From Arthrobacter hankyongi (lineage in GTDB: Bacteria; Actinomycetota; Actinomycetes; Actinomycetales; Micrococcaceae), in the NCBI RefSeq assembly GCF_022012395.1, contig NZ_JAKLTQ010000005.1, positions 180,700 to 244,699 on the forward strand: a DNA stretch of 64,000 bases, written 5' to 3'. Positions 1-7,942 of the stretch are shown here, one piece after another (position 1 is the stretch's first letter; every line of letters begins with the position of its first letter). Position numbers and translations under genes: made by a program. A model generated the notes under the pieces. It worked only from the letters and a program-made list of their open reading frames with translations, did not search any database and had not been told where the DNA came from.

Positions 1-24
1 GAATCCGGCCCGGCCAGCCGTCCG

Positions 25-345
25 CTATTGGCCGGGCGCCCGGTAGGAAGGTGTTTTGCTGGCAGCGGCGTCGAGATCTTCGGGCGTCATCAGCGGGGTC
101 AGCCGCAGACTTACCGCGCCGCTGGAATTGATCATCAGTGAAAGCGCTGCGGCGCTGGACTGATCCGGTATGTCGAAGACGCCCAGGACATCTGTCTCAC
201 CGAAGGCGTAGTACATACATTCCAGCGATCCCCCTACGGACTCCAGGGCTTGGACAACTGCTGCCTGCCGTTTAGTCCCGCCCTCTTGCATCAAGCCTTT
301 GATTCCCTGGCCGACGTAGTTTGCCTGGAACAAATACTTGGTCAT
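25..345 (-). CDS. GYD domain protein
   Basis: A 106-residue protein that matches the GYD family: small alpha/beta proteins of the dimeric-barrel fold, of unknown biochemical role. Its opening MTKYLFQANY, the internal Gly-rich turn and the 'D(V)LGVFDIPD' strand are typical. I chose the ATG at 345, which lies after AGGAA, rather than a 14-residue upstream extension that has no ribosome binding site. There is no signal peptide or membrane segment, so it is cytoplasmic. The gene stands alone, 221 bases downstream of the SRPBCC gene on the same strand. Its function is not known, and the family assignment rests on overall sequence character only. Confidence 0.8.
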   Translation of the reverse strand: MTKYLFQANYVGQGIKGLMQEGGTKRQAAVVQALESVGGSLECMYYAFGETDVLGVFDIPDQSSAAALSLMINSSGAVSLRLTPLMTPEDLDAAASKTPSYRAPGQ

Positions 346-566
346 GATCCATTCCTGTTCTGCCGATGTCCAGAACACGAACCCCATCCGGGCACCCCGG
401 ACACCGAGGGGAAGGGCTCTGGAGTTCTCCCCGCCAAGGGGCTGTGGCCGAGTCTAGGCCTCCCCCTCAGTCCTGACAACAGCCGACGCCCCGGTTCCAG
501 GCCTGCCCGATTCCGCTGCGGCGTCCCGCCGAACCTGGCAGACCAGGACGGCGGGACACGGTCCGG

Positions 567-1259
567 CTATGCGAAAGTCCTCTCCAGCCAGGAGCCCCAG
601 GCCTTGGCCGTAGCCTCGGAGTCAGCGCCGCCGCCGAAATCATGGACCGTCATGCCCACCGGCGCCCCGAAAGCGTTCCGGCCGAAGAAGCGGTACAACG
701 CATCCGCCGTCCGCAGCCCCAGGAAGTTTTCGTTGGAGAAGTCGATTTCACCGGAAATCCACCCCACGGCGTCGAGCTCCAGCGTCACGACGTCGCCCCG
801 TGCGGCGCCGTCGACGCCCAGTGCTTTCGTCAGCCGCACGAATCCATCCGGGGTTTGCGACGCGGCCGGCGCCTGGATGTCCGTGAACACCACCGGCTTG
901 CCGTCGAAGTACTCCAGATACTGGCCCAACGTGTGGAGGTAGAACTCGGTGTGCTTGCTGGCGCCGTCGTACTGTTCGTCCCAGTTGTCCGTGAAGATCC
1001 CGCTGTGGACATAGTGCAGGCGGGCCCGGCCGCCGCCGAGGGGTTCGAGCACGTGCTCGAGCTGGTTGAACCAGCCGTCCGGACCCTCCATGCGCGAGAC
1101 CAAGTGGCTGGGGTACTCCTCCACGGTTTTGACATCGGGCCACTGATCCGTAGGAAACATCCAGCCGGCGGTGTTGTTGGTGACCGCTGCCCAGACCCGC
1201 TCGGGGGTGCCGGGGAGGTCGGTGTCATAGACGATCTCGAATTCCCGCTTGTCAGTCAT
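567..1259 (-). CDS. SRPBCC (START-like) domain protein
   Basis: A 230-residue protein that begins MTDKREFEIVYDTDLPGTPE and fits the AHSA1/SRPBCC ligand-binding fold. The first domain (about 1-135) has the 'P.RVWAAVTN' helix and the closing 'H.LVSRMEGPDGWFNQLEHVLEP' strands; the second half looks like a degenerate repeat. The start at 1259 overlaps the end of the upstream ArsR-type gene by 8 bases, so the two are translationally coupled. Pairing of an ArsR-like regulator with an SRPBCC protein is common in actinobacteria; the ligand is usually unknown, and it is unknown here. The protein is cytoplasmic, with no membrane segment. Confidence 0.82.
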   Translation of the reverse strand: MTDKREFEIVYDTDLPGTPERVWAAVTNNTAGWMFPTDQWPDVKTVEEYPSHLVSRMEGPDGWFNQLEHVLEPLGGGRARLHYVHSGIFTDNWDEQYDGASKHTEFYLHTLGQYLEYFDGKPVVFTDIQAPAASQTPDGFVRLTKALGVDGAARGDVVTLELDAVGWISGEIDFSNENFLGLRTADALYRFFGRNAFGAPVGMTVHDFGGGADSEATAKAWGSWLERTFA

Positions 1260-1884
1260 TGTTCTGCTCCTGTGGTAGAGGAATGGTGGATGGTGCCTTG
1301 AGCGTCGGATGAAGTGCGACGACGAGCCGGTGCTTGCGGCCGGCTCCGCCGGGTGTCCCCGTCGGGCCGGAATCGTACTTGTCCACGAGCCGGGCCACTG
1401 CGTCGCCCAGTTCTGCGGCAAAGGCGGCCCGGTCCGCGGCGGAGCGGAAGACGAGCTCGCCATCGATGGCGAAGGTGGCAAGCTTCTGCTTGGCCTGCGC
1501 CGCACCGGTAATCAGCTGGCCGAGTTCCTCGACCAGGCGGCCGCCGAGCGCGAGTAGCCAGAAAGCCGAGAACCGGTCGGCGAACCGGTGCGGGTCCGGT
1601 GCCACTTGGGCCAGCGCGGCCGGGGAAATCAGGTAGGACGCTGCGGTGGCCCGCAGAATGCGTTCGGTGACATTGCCTTTGCGGCGTTCCTCCATAAGCT
1701 CCACGAGCCCGTACCGCTCCAGGGCCTTGAGGTGGTAGTTCACCTTTTGGCGCGGCAGGCCCAGCCTGCCTGCCAGTTGCGTGGCGGATCCGGGCTCGGA
1801 GAGTTCATGCAGGATGCGGGTCCGGATGGGGTCCAGCGACGCTTCCGCCGCGGCGGGATCCGCGATCACTTCGATATCCAACAC
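1252..1884 (-). CDS. ArsR-type winged-helix regulator
   Basis: A DNA-binding regulator of about 210 residues. The winged helix lies at roughly residues 20-75 ('DPIRTRILHELSEPGSATQLAGRLGL..'), with the recognition helix around 'PRQKVNYHLKALE'. The C-terminal half is an all-helical dimerisation or sensing region without obvious metal-binding Cys/His clusters. The reading frame stays open to 1998, but a perfect TTGACA box at 1915-1920 (minus sense) lies inside that extension, so I prefer the GTG at 1884; a GTG five codons later is also possible. A short inverted repeat, CACA-N8-TGTG (1882-1897), overlaps this start and could be its own operator. It is coupled to the SRPBCC gene. Confidence 0.75.
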   Translation of the reverse strand: MLDIEVIADPAAAEASLDPIRTRILHELSEPGSATQLAGRLGLPRQKVNYHLKALERYGLVELMEERRKGNVTERILRATAASYLISPAALAQVAPDPHRFADRFSAFWLLALGGRLVEELGQLITGAAQAKQKLATFAIDGELVFRSAADRAAFAAELGDAVARLVDKYDSGPTGTPGGAGRKHRLVVALHPTLKAPSTIPLPQEQNND

Positions 1885-2040
1885 AACTAAAGTGTGACCA
1901 CCGACGATTTTTTTTGTCAAGACTATTTTTACTTTCGGACCGCGCCCGCGCTGAGCCCGGGTAGGAACATTGACCCGCCGGGCTGTTGTGTCCCGCACGC
2001 TTCCGCCCTAGGCTGGGTCCAGCCTGCGAGGGGAAACAGG

Positions 2041-2577
2041 ATGCGGACACTGGTTGGATACGCGACTGTACATGGCTCAACTGCGCAGATCGCCCAGCGC
2101 ATTGCCGGCGTCCTGCGGCAACGGGACGCGGTGGTGGACGTGCTGCCGCTGGCCCAGGTAGAGGCTCCCGGAACGTACGACGCGCTCATCCTCGGCAGCG
2201 CCATCCACAACCAGGCATGGCTGCCGGAGGCGAGCGGGTTCGTGCACCGGCACCGTGCGGAACTGGCTGCCCGTCCGGTATGGCTGTTCAGTGTCGGCAT
2301 GTCCGACGGCTTGCCCCGCCCGGTCCGCCGCGCTGCCCGTGACGGACAGAACAGGCGGCTTGCAGCGGCCCTCCGGGACGTGGTGCACCCGCGGGGTCAT
2401 GGCCTGTTCTCCGGGGTATGCCGGGCCGGAAACCTGCCGCGCTGGGCCGGTGTCCTGTTCCGCTGCCTGGGCGGCCGCTTCGGCGACTACCGCGAGTGGG
2501 CGCAGATCGAGGGCTGGGCCCGGGACATTGCCCGCGAATTGGACGCCGACAGGATCCGGTCAACCAGGGACACCTGA
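2041..2577 (+). CDS. flavodoxin-domain protein (HemG-like)
   Basis: A 178-residue flavodoxin-like protein. The FMN phosphate loop is at residues 8-16 (T-V-H-G-S-T), followed by the 'DALILGSAIHNQAWLPEA' segment typical of menaquinone-dependent protoporphyrinogen oxidase (HemG) relatives. GAGGGGAAACAGG precedes the ATG at 2041. It is divergent from the ArsR-type gene and followed after 61 bases by the DUF4389 gene. Actinobacteria normally make haem by the coproporphyrin route with HemY/HemQ, so a true HemG role is doubtful; a general flavodoxin/quinone redox role is more cautious. Confidence 0.78.
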   Translation: MRTLVGYATVHGSTAQIAQRIAGVLRQRDAVVDVLPLAQVEAPGTYDALILGSAIHNQAWLPEASGFVHRHRAELAARPVWLFSVGMSDGLPRPVRRAARDGQNRRLAAALRDVVHPRGHGLFSGVCRAGNLPRWAGVLFRCLGGRFGDYREWAQIEGWARDIARELDADRIRSTRDT

Positions 2578-2638
2578 AGCACTCCCGCCCCCCGGTACAC
2601 ACCGTCCGGGAAGTTATCTGCAGACCGAAGGGATCGTC

Positions 2639-4198
2639 ATGAATGCGTACCCTCTGCCAGCGAACGAACATCCTCAGCGTGCCGCGCCGGCCGGACGCAT
2701 GAAGCCAGGCCACTGGGTCCTGCTGATCATCGGCGCCTTGCTGGCCCCCCTCGGTCTGGGACTGGCCATCGCCGGCACCTCGTTGCTGGTCGCGGACGCG
2801 GCCCAACAGGACGGGCAATACCTGACCGGGTCCGTGGACCGGCACGAGACGAGCGGGTATGCCCTGACCGCGCCCTCGCTGGTCATCGACCCCGGCCAGG
2901 CCGGCCTGCCGGGCGCTCCGCAGGTCAGCGACCTGGCCAGTGTGCAAGTGCGCGCAACCTCCGTGGTACCGGGCCAGGAAATCTTCCTGGGCATCGCCGA
3001 TTCCTCCCGCGTTTCGGCCTATCTCGACGGCGTCGCCCAGGCTCAACTGTCGGATACCGCCCGTCATCTGGGAAGCAGAGCCGCCGAACAGCCAGGAACC
3101 CGGGTGCCGGCACCGCCGGCCCAGCAGGACTTCTGGGCCACGTCCGCCTCCGGCACCGGTGTCCAGGAGCTGACCTGGGACCTGCAGCCGGGCCACTGGA
3201 GCCTGGTCGTGATGAACGCCAATGCCACCCGTCCGGTGTGGGTGGACCTGCAGGCGGGCGTCCGCTCGAGCCTGCTTGGGCCGCTGGGGACCGGGCTCCT
3301 CATCGGCGGGCTGGTCGGACTCGTCGTCGGACTACCGCTGCTGCTGCTCGGTGCCGCGGGGCTCGGCCGCGATATTCGGCCGGCTGCGGCGCACCCGGGC
3401 ATGGGCCCCGGCGCGGCATTGGCCGGACCAACCGGCGGTGACGGGCTGGGCGCGGCAGCGTTTGGCGTCTATCCTGTCTGGTTCGTGGGTTGGCTGGACA
3501 ACCGGCTCTCGCGCGGGCTGTGGCTGGTCAAGTGGCTGCTGGCCATTCCGCACTACATCATCCTGGCCCTGCTCTGGTTTGCCTTGGTCGTGACCACCAT
3601 TGCCGCCGGAGTGGCTATCCTGTTCACCGGCCGCTATCCACGCTCCTGGTTTGCCTTCTGCGTGGGAGTGCTGCGGTGGAGTTGGCGGGTGGGCTTCTAC
3701 GCCTACGCCGCGCTGGGCACCGACAGGTATCCGCCGTTCACCTTGGCACGCGCGGACTACCCGGCGGACTTGGACGTGGCATATCCCGAGCGGCTGTCCC
3801 GTGGACTGGTGCTGGTGAAGTGGTGGCTGCTCGCGATCCCCCACCTGGTCATCATCGCCATCTTCACCGGGAATGCCGGTGCCACCTGGATCCGGGGAGA
3901 CGACAACTGGGTCCGTGCTTGGGGACCGTCGCTACTGGGCTTGCTGGTGTTCATCGCAGCCGTGATCCTGCTTTTCACGGGCCGCTACCGGCTCGAGCTG
4001 TTCAACTTCATCGTCGGCATCGACCGCTGGGTTTACCGGGTGGGCGCCTATGTGCTGCTGCTGCGGGATGAATACCCGCCGTTCCGCCTGGACCAGGGCC
4101 CCGCCGATCCTCCGGCCACCGGCCTGCCACCGGCAGGGCCCGGGCCGGCAGCAGGGACGATTCGGCCGCAGGAACCGCTGCCGCCACCCGGGCAGTAG
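2639..4198 (+). CDS. DUF4389 family membrane protein
   Basis: A 519-residue membrane protein. One helix (about 27-52) is followed by an extracytoplasmic domain of about 160 residues, a second helix (about 220-245), and then two DUF4389 units. The units repeat the pattern 'RLSRGL.LVKW.LAIPH..I', a hydrophobic helix, then 'LFTGRYP'. The second copy begins near residue 385. The C-terminal tail is Pro-rich. The ATG at 2639 was chosen because it opens the hydrophilic N terminus just before the first helix; earlier in-frame codons overlap the flavodoxin gene. No biochemical function is known for this family. Confidence 0.85.
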   Translation: MNAYPLPANEHPQRAAPAGRMKPGHWVLLIIGALLAPLGLGLAIAGTSLLVADAAQQDGQYLTGSVDRHETSGYALTAPSLVIDPGQAGLPGAPQVSDLASVQVRATSVVPGQEIFLGIADSSRVSAYLDGVAQAQLSDTARHLGSRAAEQPGTRVPAPPAQQDFWATSASGTGVQELTWDLQPGHWSLVVMNANATRPVWVDLQAGVRSSLLGPLGTGLLIGGLVGLVVGLPLLLLGAAGLGRDIRPAAAHPGMGPGAALAGPTGGDGLGAAAFGVYPVWFVGWLDNRLSRGLWLVKWLLAIPHYIILALLWFALVVTTIAAGVAILFTGRYPRSWFAFCVGVLRWSWRVGFYAYAALGTDRYPPFTLARADYPADLDVAYPERLSRGLVLVKWWLLAIPHLVIIAIFTGNAGATWIRGDDNWVRAWGPSLLGLLVFIAAVILLFTGRYRLELFNFIVGIDRWVYRVGAYVLLLRDEYPPFRLDQGPADPPATGLPPAGPGPAAGTIRPQEPLPPPGQ

Positions 4199-4334
4199 CC
4201 TGCCGGCCAGGATCGGAGCAGCAGGCCGACCGGCGGCCACACAGTGATTCCGCGCTCGCCGGCAGCCACTTCCCGTGCGCCAGGCCTGCGCCCCGTCCTG
4301 AAGGATATGCGGCTGGGAGTGGGTCGACGCGGCC

Positions 4335-4646
4335 TTAGCCGGCGAATCCCCCGCCGATCACCACAGCCTCGTCCAAGGTGTGTGGTTCGAAGCGTTCGAT
4401 CAGATCCTTGATCGGTTCGAGGCTTCCGGTGAAGGCCTCTGAGGCACGCCACTGCTCGATCTGCTCGACCGACTCCCACGGACCGGTGCTGATGAACCGG
4501 TTGTGGACATCGCGGTCGTGCATCAGCACTGCCTTCCGGCCGGGGAATTCCTCTTCGGTGCGCCGGGCCAGTTCCTGCCAGGCCCGCTCGAAGTCACCCT
4601 CGCGGCCGGGTTTCACCAGCCAGATGCCAAGGCTATACACGGACAT
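4335..4646 (-). CDS. ABM-type dimeric alpha/beta-barrel protein
   Basis: A 103-residue protein that resembles the antibiotic biosynthesis monooxygenase (ABM) superfamily, the fold used by YgiN-like and haem-degrading small enzymes. It shows strand 'VYSLGIWLVKPG', helix 'FERAWQELARRTEEEF', strand 'KAVLMHDRD', then 'RFISTGPWESVEQIEQWRAS', the usual order of the ABM half-barrel. There is no signal or membrane segment. It stands alone and is divergent from the PDZ protease gene. No cofactor ligand can be assigned, so the substrate is unknown. Confidence 0.8.
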   Translation of the reverse strand: MSVYSLGIWLVKPGREGDFERAWQELARRTEEEFPGRKAVLMHDRDVHNRFISTGPWESVEQIEQWRASEAFTGSLEPIKDLIERFEPHTLDEAVVIGGGFAG

Positions 4647-4768
4647 TTCATGGTCCTTCCGTGATCCAATGAGGTACCCCGATTATCTGCCTGTGCAGGG
4701 TTCGGCGAAAGGCCCCGGCCGGTTCACTCTGGGCGTACTGCCGGCCGGATTAGCCGTGCACCGCCTCC

Positions 4769-4786
4769 GGTTGTACATAGACAACC
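4769..4786. promoter_or_regulatory. inverted repeat at the PDZ-protease promoter
   Basis: GGTTGT (4769-4774) and ACAACC (4781-4786) form a 6-bp inverted repeat around ACATAG. A -10-like TACATA (4774-4779) lies within it, and the AGGAGG of the protease gene follows at 4796-4801. This arrangement suits a repressor site over a promoter. The regulator is unknown and no clear -35 box is visible. Confidence 0.35.
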
Positions 4787-4807
4787 ACCAGTCCCAGGAG
4801 GTGTGTG

Positions 4808-5794
4808 GTGAACACTCTGCCCGAGGCACAGCCGGCGCCAGACCGGTACGCAGAGAACCCGCTCGATGCCTATTCGCGGACCGTAATCCGGGTAGCCGAG
4901 ACCGTCACTCCGCATGTGGCGGCCATCGAAGTGACGGCCACCCGCCGGAACGGCCAAGTCCGCATCGGCGGCGGTTCCGCGGTGGTCTTCACCGAAGACG
5001 GCTACCTGCTGACCAACGCGCACGTTGTCGCCGGTGCCAGCGCCGGCCGCGCCGCCTTTGCCGACGGCACCCGGATGGACATCGACATTGTCGGTGCCGA
5101 TCCGCTCTCGGACCTCGCGGTCCTGCGGGGCAGGATACCGACGCCGGCCCCGGCGCTGCTGGGCGACGCCGATCAGCTGAAGGTGGGACAGTTGGTGATC
5201 GCCGTGGGCAATCCTCTGGGGCTGGCCGGATCGGTGACTGCCGGCGTCGTCAGCGGCCTCGGACGTTCCATTCCCACGGCGGTGGGACGGACCAGGCGCG
5301 TCATCGAGGATGTCATCCAAACCGACGCAGCGCTGAACCCGGGCAGTTCGGGCGGAGCGCTGGCCGATGCCGGCGGCCGGATTGTCGGGATCAACACGGC
5401 CGTGGCCGGCGTGGGCCTGGGCCTGGCGGTACCGATCAATGCCACCACGCGGCGCATCATTGCGGCACTGCTGACGGACGGCAGGGTCCGCCGGGCCTAC
5501 CTGGGGTTGGTCAGCACGCCGGTACCGCTGTCGGAGCCGGACGTGCTGCGCACTGGGCAGCGGCGTGCCCTGCGCGTGGTTGAAGTCATGGCCGGCTCAC
5601 CTGCCGAAACCGCGGGCCTGCACGCCGGGGACCTGGTGCTCAGCGCCGGCGGCCGGCCCGTTGCCAGCGCCGAAAGCCTGCAGAAACTGCTGTTTGCGGA
5701 CGCCATCGGCGTACCGTTTCCGCTGGCGGTCCTTCGTTCGGGTACGGTGCTGGAGGTCCTTACGATGCCGCAGGAACTGACTGACGCAGCCTGA
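4808..5794 (+). CDS. trypsin-like serine protease with PDZ domain
   Basis: A 328-residue HtrA/DegP-type protease. The triad is complete: His72 in 'TNAHVV', Asp102 in 'SDLAVL' and Ser181 in 'NPGSSGG'. A PDZ domain follows from about residue 240 ('MAGSPAETAGLHAGDLVLS'). AGGAGG at 4796-4801 lies 6 bases before the GTG at 4808, which I prefer to the adjacent GTG at 4805. Unusually for HtrA proteins, no signal peptide or membrane anchor precedes the protease domain, so it should act in the cytoplasm unless the start is misplaced. An inverted repeat overlaps the likely promoter. Confidence 0.92.
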   Translation: MNTLPEAQPAPDRYAENPLDAYSRTVIRVAETVTPHVAAIEVTATRRNGQVRIGGGSAVVFTEDGYLLTNAHVVAGASAGRAAFADGTRMDIDIVGADPLSDLAVLRGRIPTPAPALLGDADQLKVGQLVIAVGNPLGLAGSVTAGVVSGLGRSIPTAVGRTRRVIEDVIQTDAALNPGSSGGALADAGGRIVGINTAVAGVGLGLAVPINATTRRIIAALLTDGRVRRAYLGLVSTPVPLSEPDVLRTGQRRALRVVEVMAGSPAETAGLHAGDLVLSAGGRPVASAESLQKLLFADAIGVPFPLAVLRSGTVLEVLTMPQELTDAA

Positions 5795-6006
5795 AGGTCA
5801 TGGCCGCCGCGGATGAATCCTCCGTCGCGCAGCCTGTGCGGCCCGTGTCCGCCCGGCAGTGGGATTGGAATCACCACACCGACGTCTCATTGTGCTGTGA
5901 CGACAGGTGCGGCCGGAGTTCTCTGGCTGGTTGGACTATTGCGGGATGCGGCCGCCGGATCTACCGTGATCGGCGTCAGCAACCGCAGCCTTCGATAGGA
6001 AGAGTC

Positions 6007-6324
6007 ATGGCCGGATTCGTGCAGATCATCGAGTTCAAGACCTCCCGGATCAATGAGATTGAAGAGCTGGGCAGGCCGTCGCGGGACGAGGGCAGCACTC
6101 CGTCGACGTTCCGCCGCATCACCGCCACGGCAGACCGGGACCGTCCGGGCACCTACTACACCATCGTGGAATTCGACTCCTACGAGTCGGCGATGGAGAA
6201 CTCCAAGCGGCCGGAAACCTCGGACTTCGCGGCGAAGATGGCCGCCCTGTGCGACGAACCGCCCGTCTTCCGCAATCTGGACGTGCAGTGGGAGGACACC
6301 GGCGACAGCGGTAGCGCAGGCTAG
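6007..6324 (+). CDS. small dimeric-barrel-like protein, function unknown
   Basis: A 105-residue soluble protein. 'FVQIIEFKTSRINEIEEL', 'RRITATADRDRPGTYYTIVEFDSYESAMENSKRPETSDFAAKM' and 'VFRNLDV' give the strand-helix-strand order of a dimeric alpha/beta barrel. AGGAAG precedes the ATG at 6007. The gene's last 4 bases overlap the 3' end of the convergent methyltransferase gene. I see no catalytic motif; proteins of this type are frequent in actinobacteria and uncharacterised. Confidence 0.78.
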   Translation: MAGFVQIIEFKTSRINEIEELGRPSRDEGSTPSTFRRITATADRDRPGTYYTIVEFDSYESAMENSKRPETSDFAAKMAALCDEPPVFRNLDVQWEDTGDSGSAG

Positions 6325-7115
6325 AGAGCGCCGGCGGCGGGCAGCCTGCCGACGACGACGGTGGCCTCCCACTGTTCGGATCTGGCCACCCGAGGCACGA
6401 ACCCGGAGCGGACAAACAGGGCCGCCGTTTCCGGCGTCTGCCGCGCACTCGTTTCAAGCAGCAGGTGCCCGCCTGGCACCAGCCACGCCGGGGCGCCTGC
6501 GACAACCCGCCGCTGCAGGTGCAGCCCGTCCGGCCCGCCGTCCAAGGCCGCGCGGGGTTCGTACACGCGTGCCTCCGGCGGCATCAGGCCGATATCGCCG
6601 GTGGGCACATACGGCGCATTGGCCACCAGGACGTCGACCTGCCCGCGAAGCCCGGCGGGCAAGGCCGCATAGAGGTCTCCCCCATGCACCTGGCCGGCCG
6701 GACCGATGTTCCGCCGGGCACAGCGCACGGCGGCAGGGTCGAGGTCGGCCGCGTGCAGTTCGATCTGATCCACCTTGGCGGCCAGGGCCGCACCAACGGC
6801 ACCGGAACCGCAGCACAGGTCGACGACGACGGCGCCGGGGCGCGCCAGGGCAGCGGCCTCCCGGACCAGCAGCGCGGTGCGGCTGCGCGGCACGAACACC
6901 CCCTGTTCCACCGCAATCTGCAGGCCGCAGAACTCCGCCCAGCCCAGAATGTACTCAAGGGGGTGGCCGGCGGCTCGCAGGCTGAGCATACGTTCCAGCT
7001 CGGCCGCCGAGGCCGCCGCAGCCATCAGCAGGCGCGCCTCCTCGTCGGCAAAGACGCACCCGGCGGCACGGAGCCGGCCCGCAACTGCGGAACGGGAAGG
7101 GACGGAAGATTTCAT
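6321..7115 (-). CDS. PrmC-like protein N5-glutamine methyltransferase
   Basis: A 264-residue class I SAM-dependent methyltransferase related to PrmC/HemK. The N-terminal helical domain (1-60) contains 'HPLEYILGWAEFCG'; the SAM site is 'VVDLCCGSGAVGAAL' (about 97-111). The signature NPPY, which positions the substrate glutamine, is replaced by N-A-P-Y ('VANAPYVP'). That replacement is a mark of a separate paralogue group rather than canonical PrmC, so methylation of release factors is uncertain. It starts with ATG and stands alone. Confidence 0.85.
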   Translation of the reverse strand: MKSSVPSRSAVAGRLRAAGCVFADEEARLLMAAAASAAELERMLSLRAAGHPLEYILGWAEFCGLQIAVEQGVFVPRSRTALLVREAAALARPGAVVVDLCCGSGAVGAALAAKVDQIELHAADLDPAAVRCARRNIGPAGQVHGGDLYAALPAGLRGQVDVLVANAPYVPTGDIGLMPPEARVYEPRAALDGGPDGLHLQRRVVAGAPAWLVPGGHLLLETSARQTPETAALFVRSGFVPRVARSEQWEATVVVGRLPAAGAL

Positions 7116-7182
7116 GCAGGCGCCTTTGTGTTGCCGGAACCAGCAATGCTAGCCGGGCCCGCGGACGAAGGACAGGCCCGGA

Positions 7183-7854
7183 CTACTGCCCGCCGGCCGG
7201 ACGCAGCCGCACACAGCACCGGTCCGGGCCGGGATCCGCAACCGCGTTGAAACGAGGCCCGTCCACCTGGACCGCGGCTGCGGCCAGGAAACCCAGGTTG
7301 AGCCCGCAGATTGTCTCTTGGTGCGTGCGGGCCAGCCGGTGGAAGGGACAGTTGGCCAGCGTGATGGAGCCATCCGCCTCGCGGCACGGTTCGAAGCCGT
7401 ACTGCAGCAGAACCTCCTCCAGGGTCGCCGCATTCAAGCCGGCGGCAGTACCGGCAGCGGCGGCGTCCTGCCGCAGGCAGTCCTCCACCGGTGCTCCGGT
7501 CCGGACCGAACGCTCCACCGCGGCGGCCAGGATTTCCGCCGCCAGGTCGTAATGGCGCTCCGGCAGGCTCACGGACAGTTCCGTCTCGGCAGGACCGTAG
7601 AATTTCGCGGGCCGCCCGGAACCGGGTCCGGAGCGTCCGCCCGGCCGCCGGTAACTGACGGTCAGCAGCCCTTCCCGGGCCAGCCGGTCCAGATGGAAGG
7701 CCGCCGTCCCCCGGACCAGCTTCAGGGCTCCGGCCACGTCGTCCCGGCTGACCGGCCCGTCGGCCCGAAGCACATACTCGTAGACCGCCCGGCGGGACGG
7801 ATCATGCAGCGCCGCAATCGCCGCCAGCGGGTCCGGATTCCTCTGTTCATCCAT
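7183..7854 (-). CDS. HTH regulator with C-terminal Cys cluster
   Basis: A 223-residue regulator. An ArsR/SufR-like winged helix occupies residues 10-75 ('DPSRRAVYEYVLRADGPVSRDDVAGAL'). The C-terminal region has Cys157, Cys169 and Cys183 (spacings 11 and 13), with a 'CPFH' context at 169-172, and Cys213-Cys214 near the end. This spacing recalls the Fe-S binding cysteines of SufR-type regulators, so a metal or Fe-S sensor is likely but unproven. I chose MDEQRNPDPL (ATG at 7854); the upstream in-frame extension runs across the divergent promoter. It is divergent from the DoxX-like gene, and a 10-bp inverted repeat lies between them. Confidence 0.82.
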   Translation of the reverse strand: MDEQRNPDPLAAIAALHDPSRRAVYEYVLRADGPVSRDDVAGALKLVRGTAAFHLDRLAREGLLTVSYRRPGGRSGPGSGRPAKFYGPAETELSVSLPERHYDLAAEILAAAVERSVRTGAPVEDCLRQDAAAAGTAAGLNAATLEEVLLQYGFEPCREADGSITLANCPFHRLARTHQETICGLNLGFLAAAAVQVDGPRFNAVADPGPDRCCVRLRPAGGQ

Positions 7855-7881
7855 GACTGCCCAATCTAAAAACAAATTTCG

Positions 7882-7910
7882 TTGACGTAAGAGTCCATTC
7901 TTTCTAAAAT
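7882..7910 (+). promoter_or_regulatory. promoter of the DoxX-like gene
   Basis: TTGACG (7882-7887) and TAAAAT (7905-7910) are separated by exactly 17 bases, a near-consensus housekeeping promoter in a local AT-rich island. Transcription would start about 25 bases before the ATG at 7943. Confidence 0.75.
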
Positions 7911-7933
7911 CAATATTACCTTCTTTTAGAAAG
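7900..7933. promoter_or_regulatory. 10-bp inverted repeat, likely operator
   Basis: CTTTCTAAAA (7900-7909) and TTTTAGAAAG (7924-7933) are perfect inverted copies, 14 bases apart. The left arm covers the -10 box and the right arm covers the Shine-Dalgarno region of the DoxX-like gene. It most likely binds the divergent HTH regulator, although an RNA hairpin that hides the ribosome site is also possible. Confidence 0.65.
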
Positions 7934-7942
7934 GAAACGGCC

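Noticed and set aside
1885..1998. N-terminal extension of the ArsR-type regulator
   Set aside because: It would be translated through a TTGACA box, is rich in Arg/Thr and unlike the family start.
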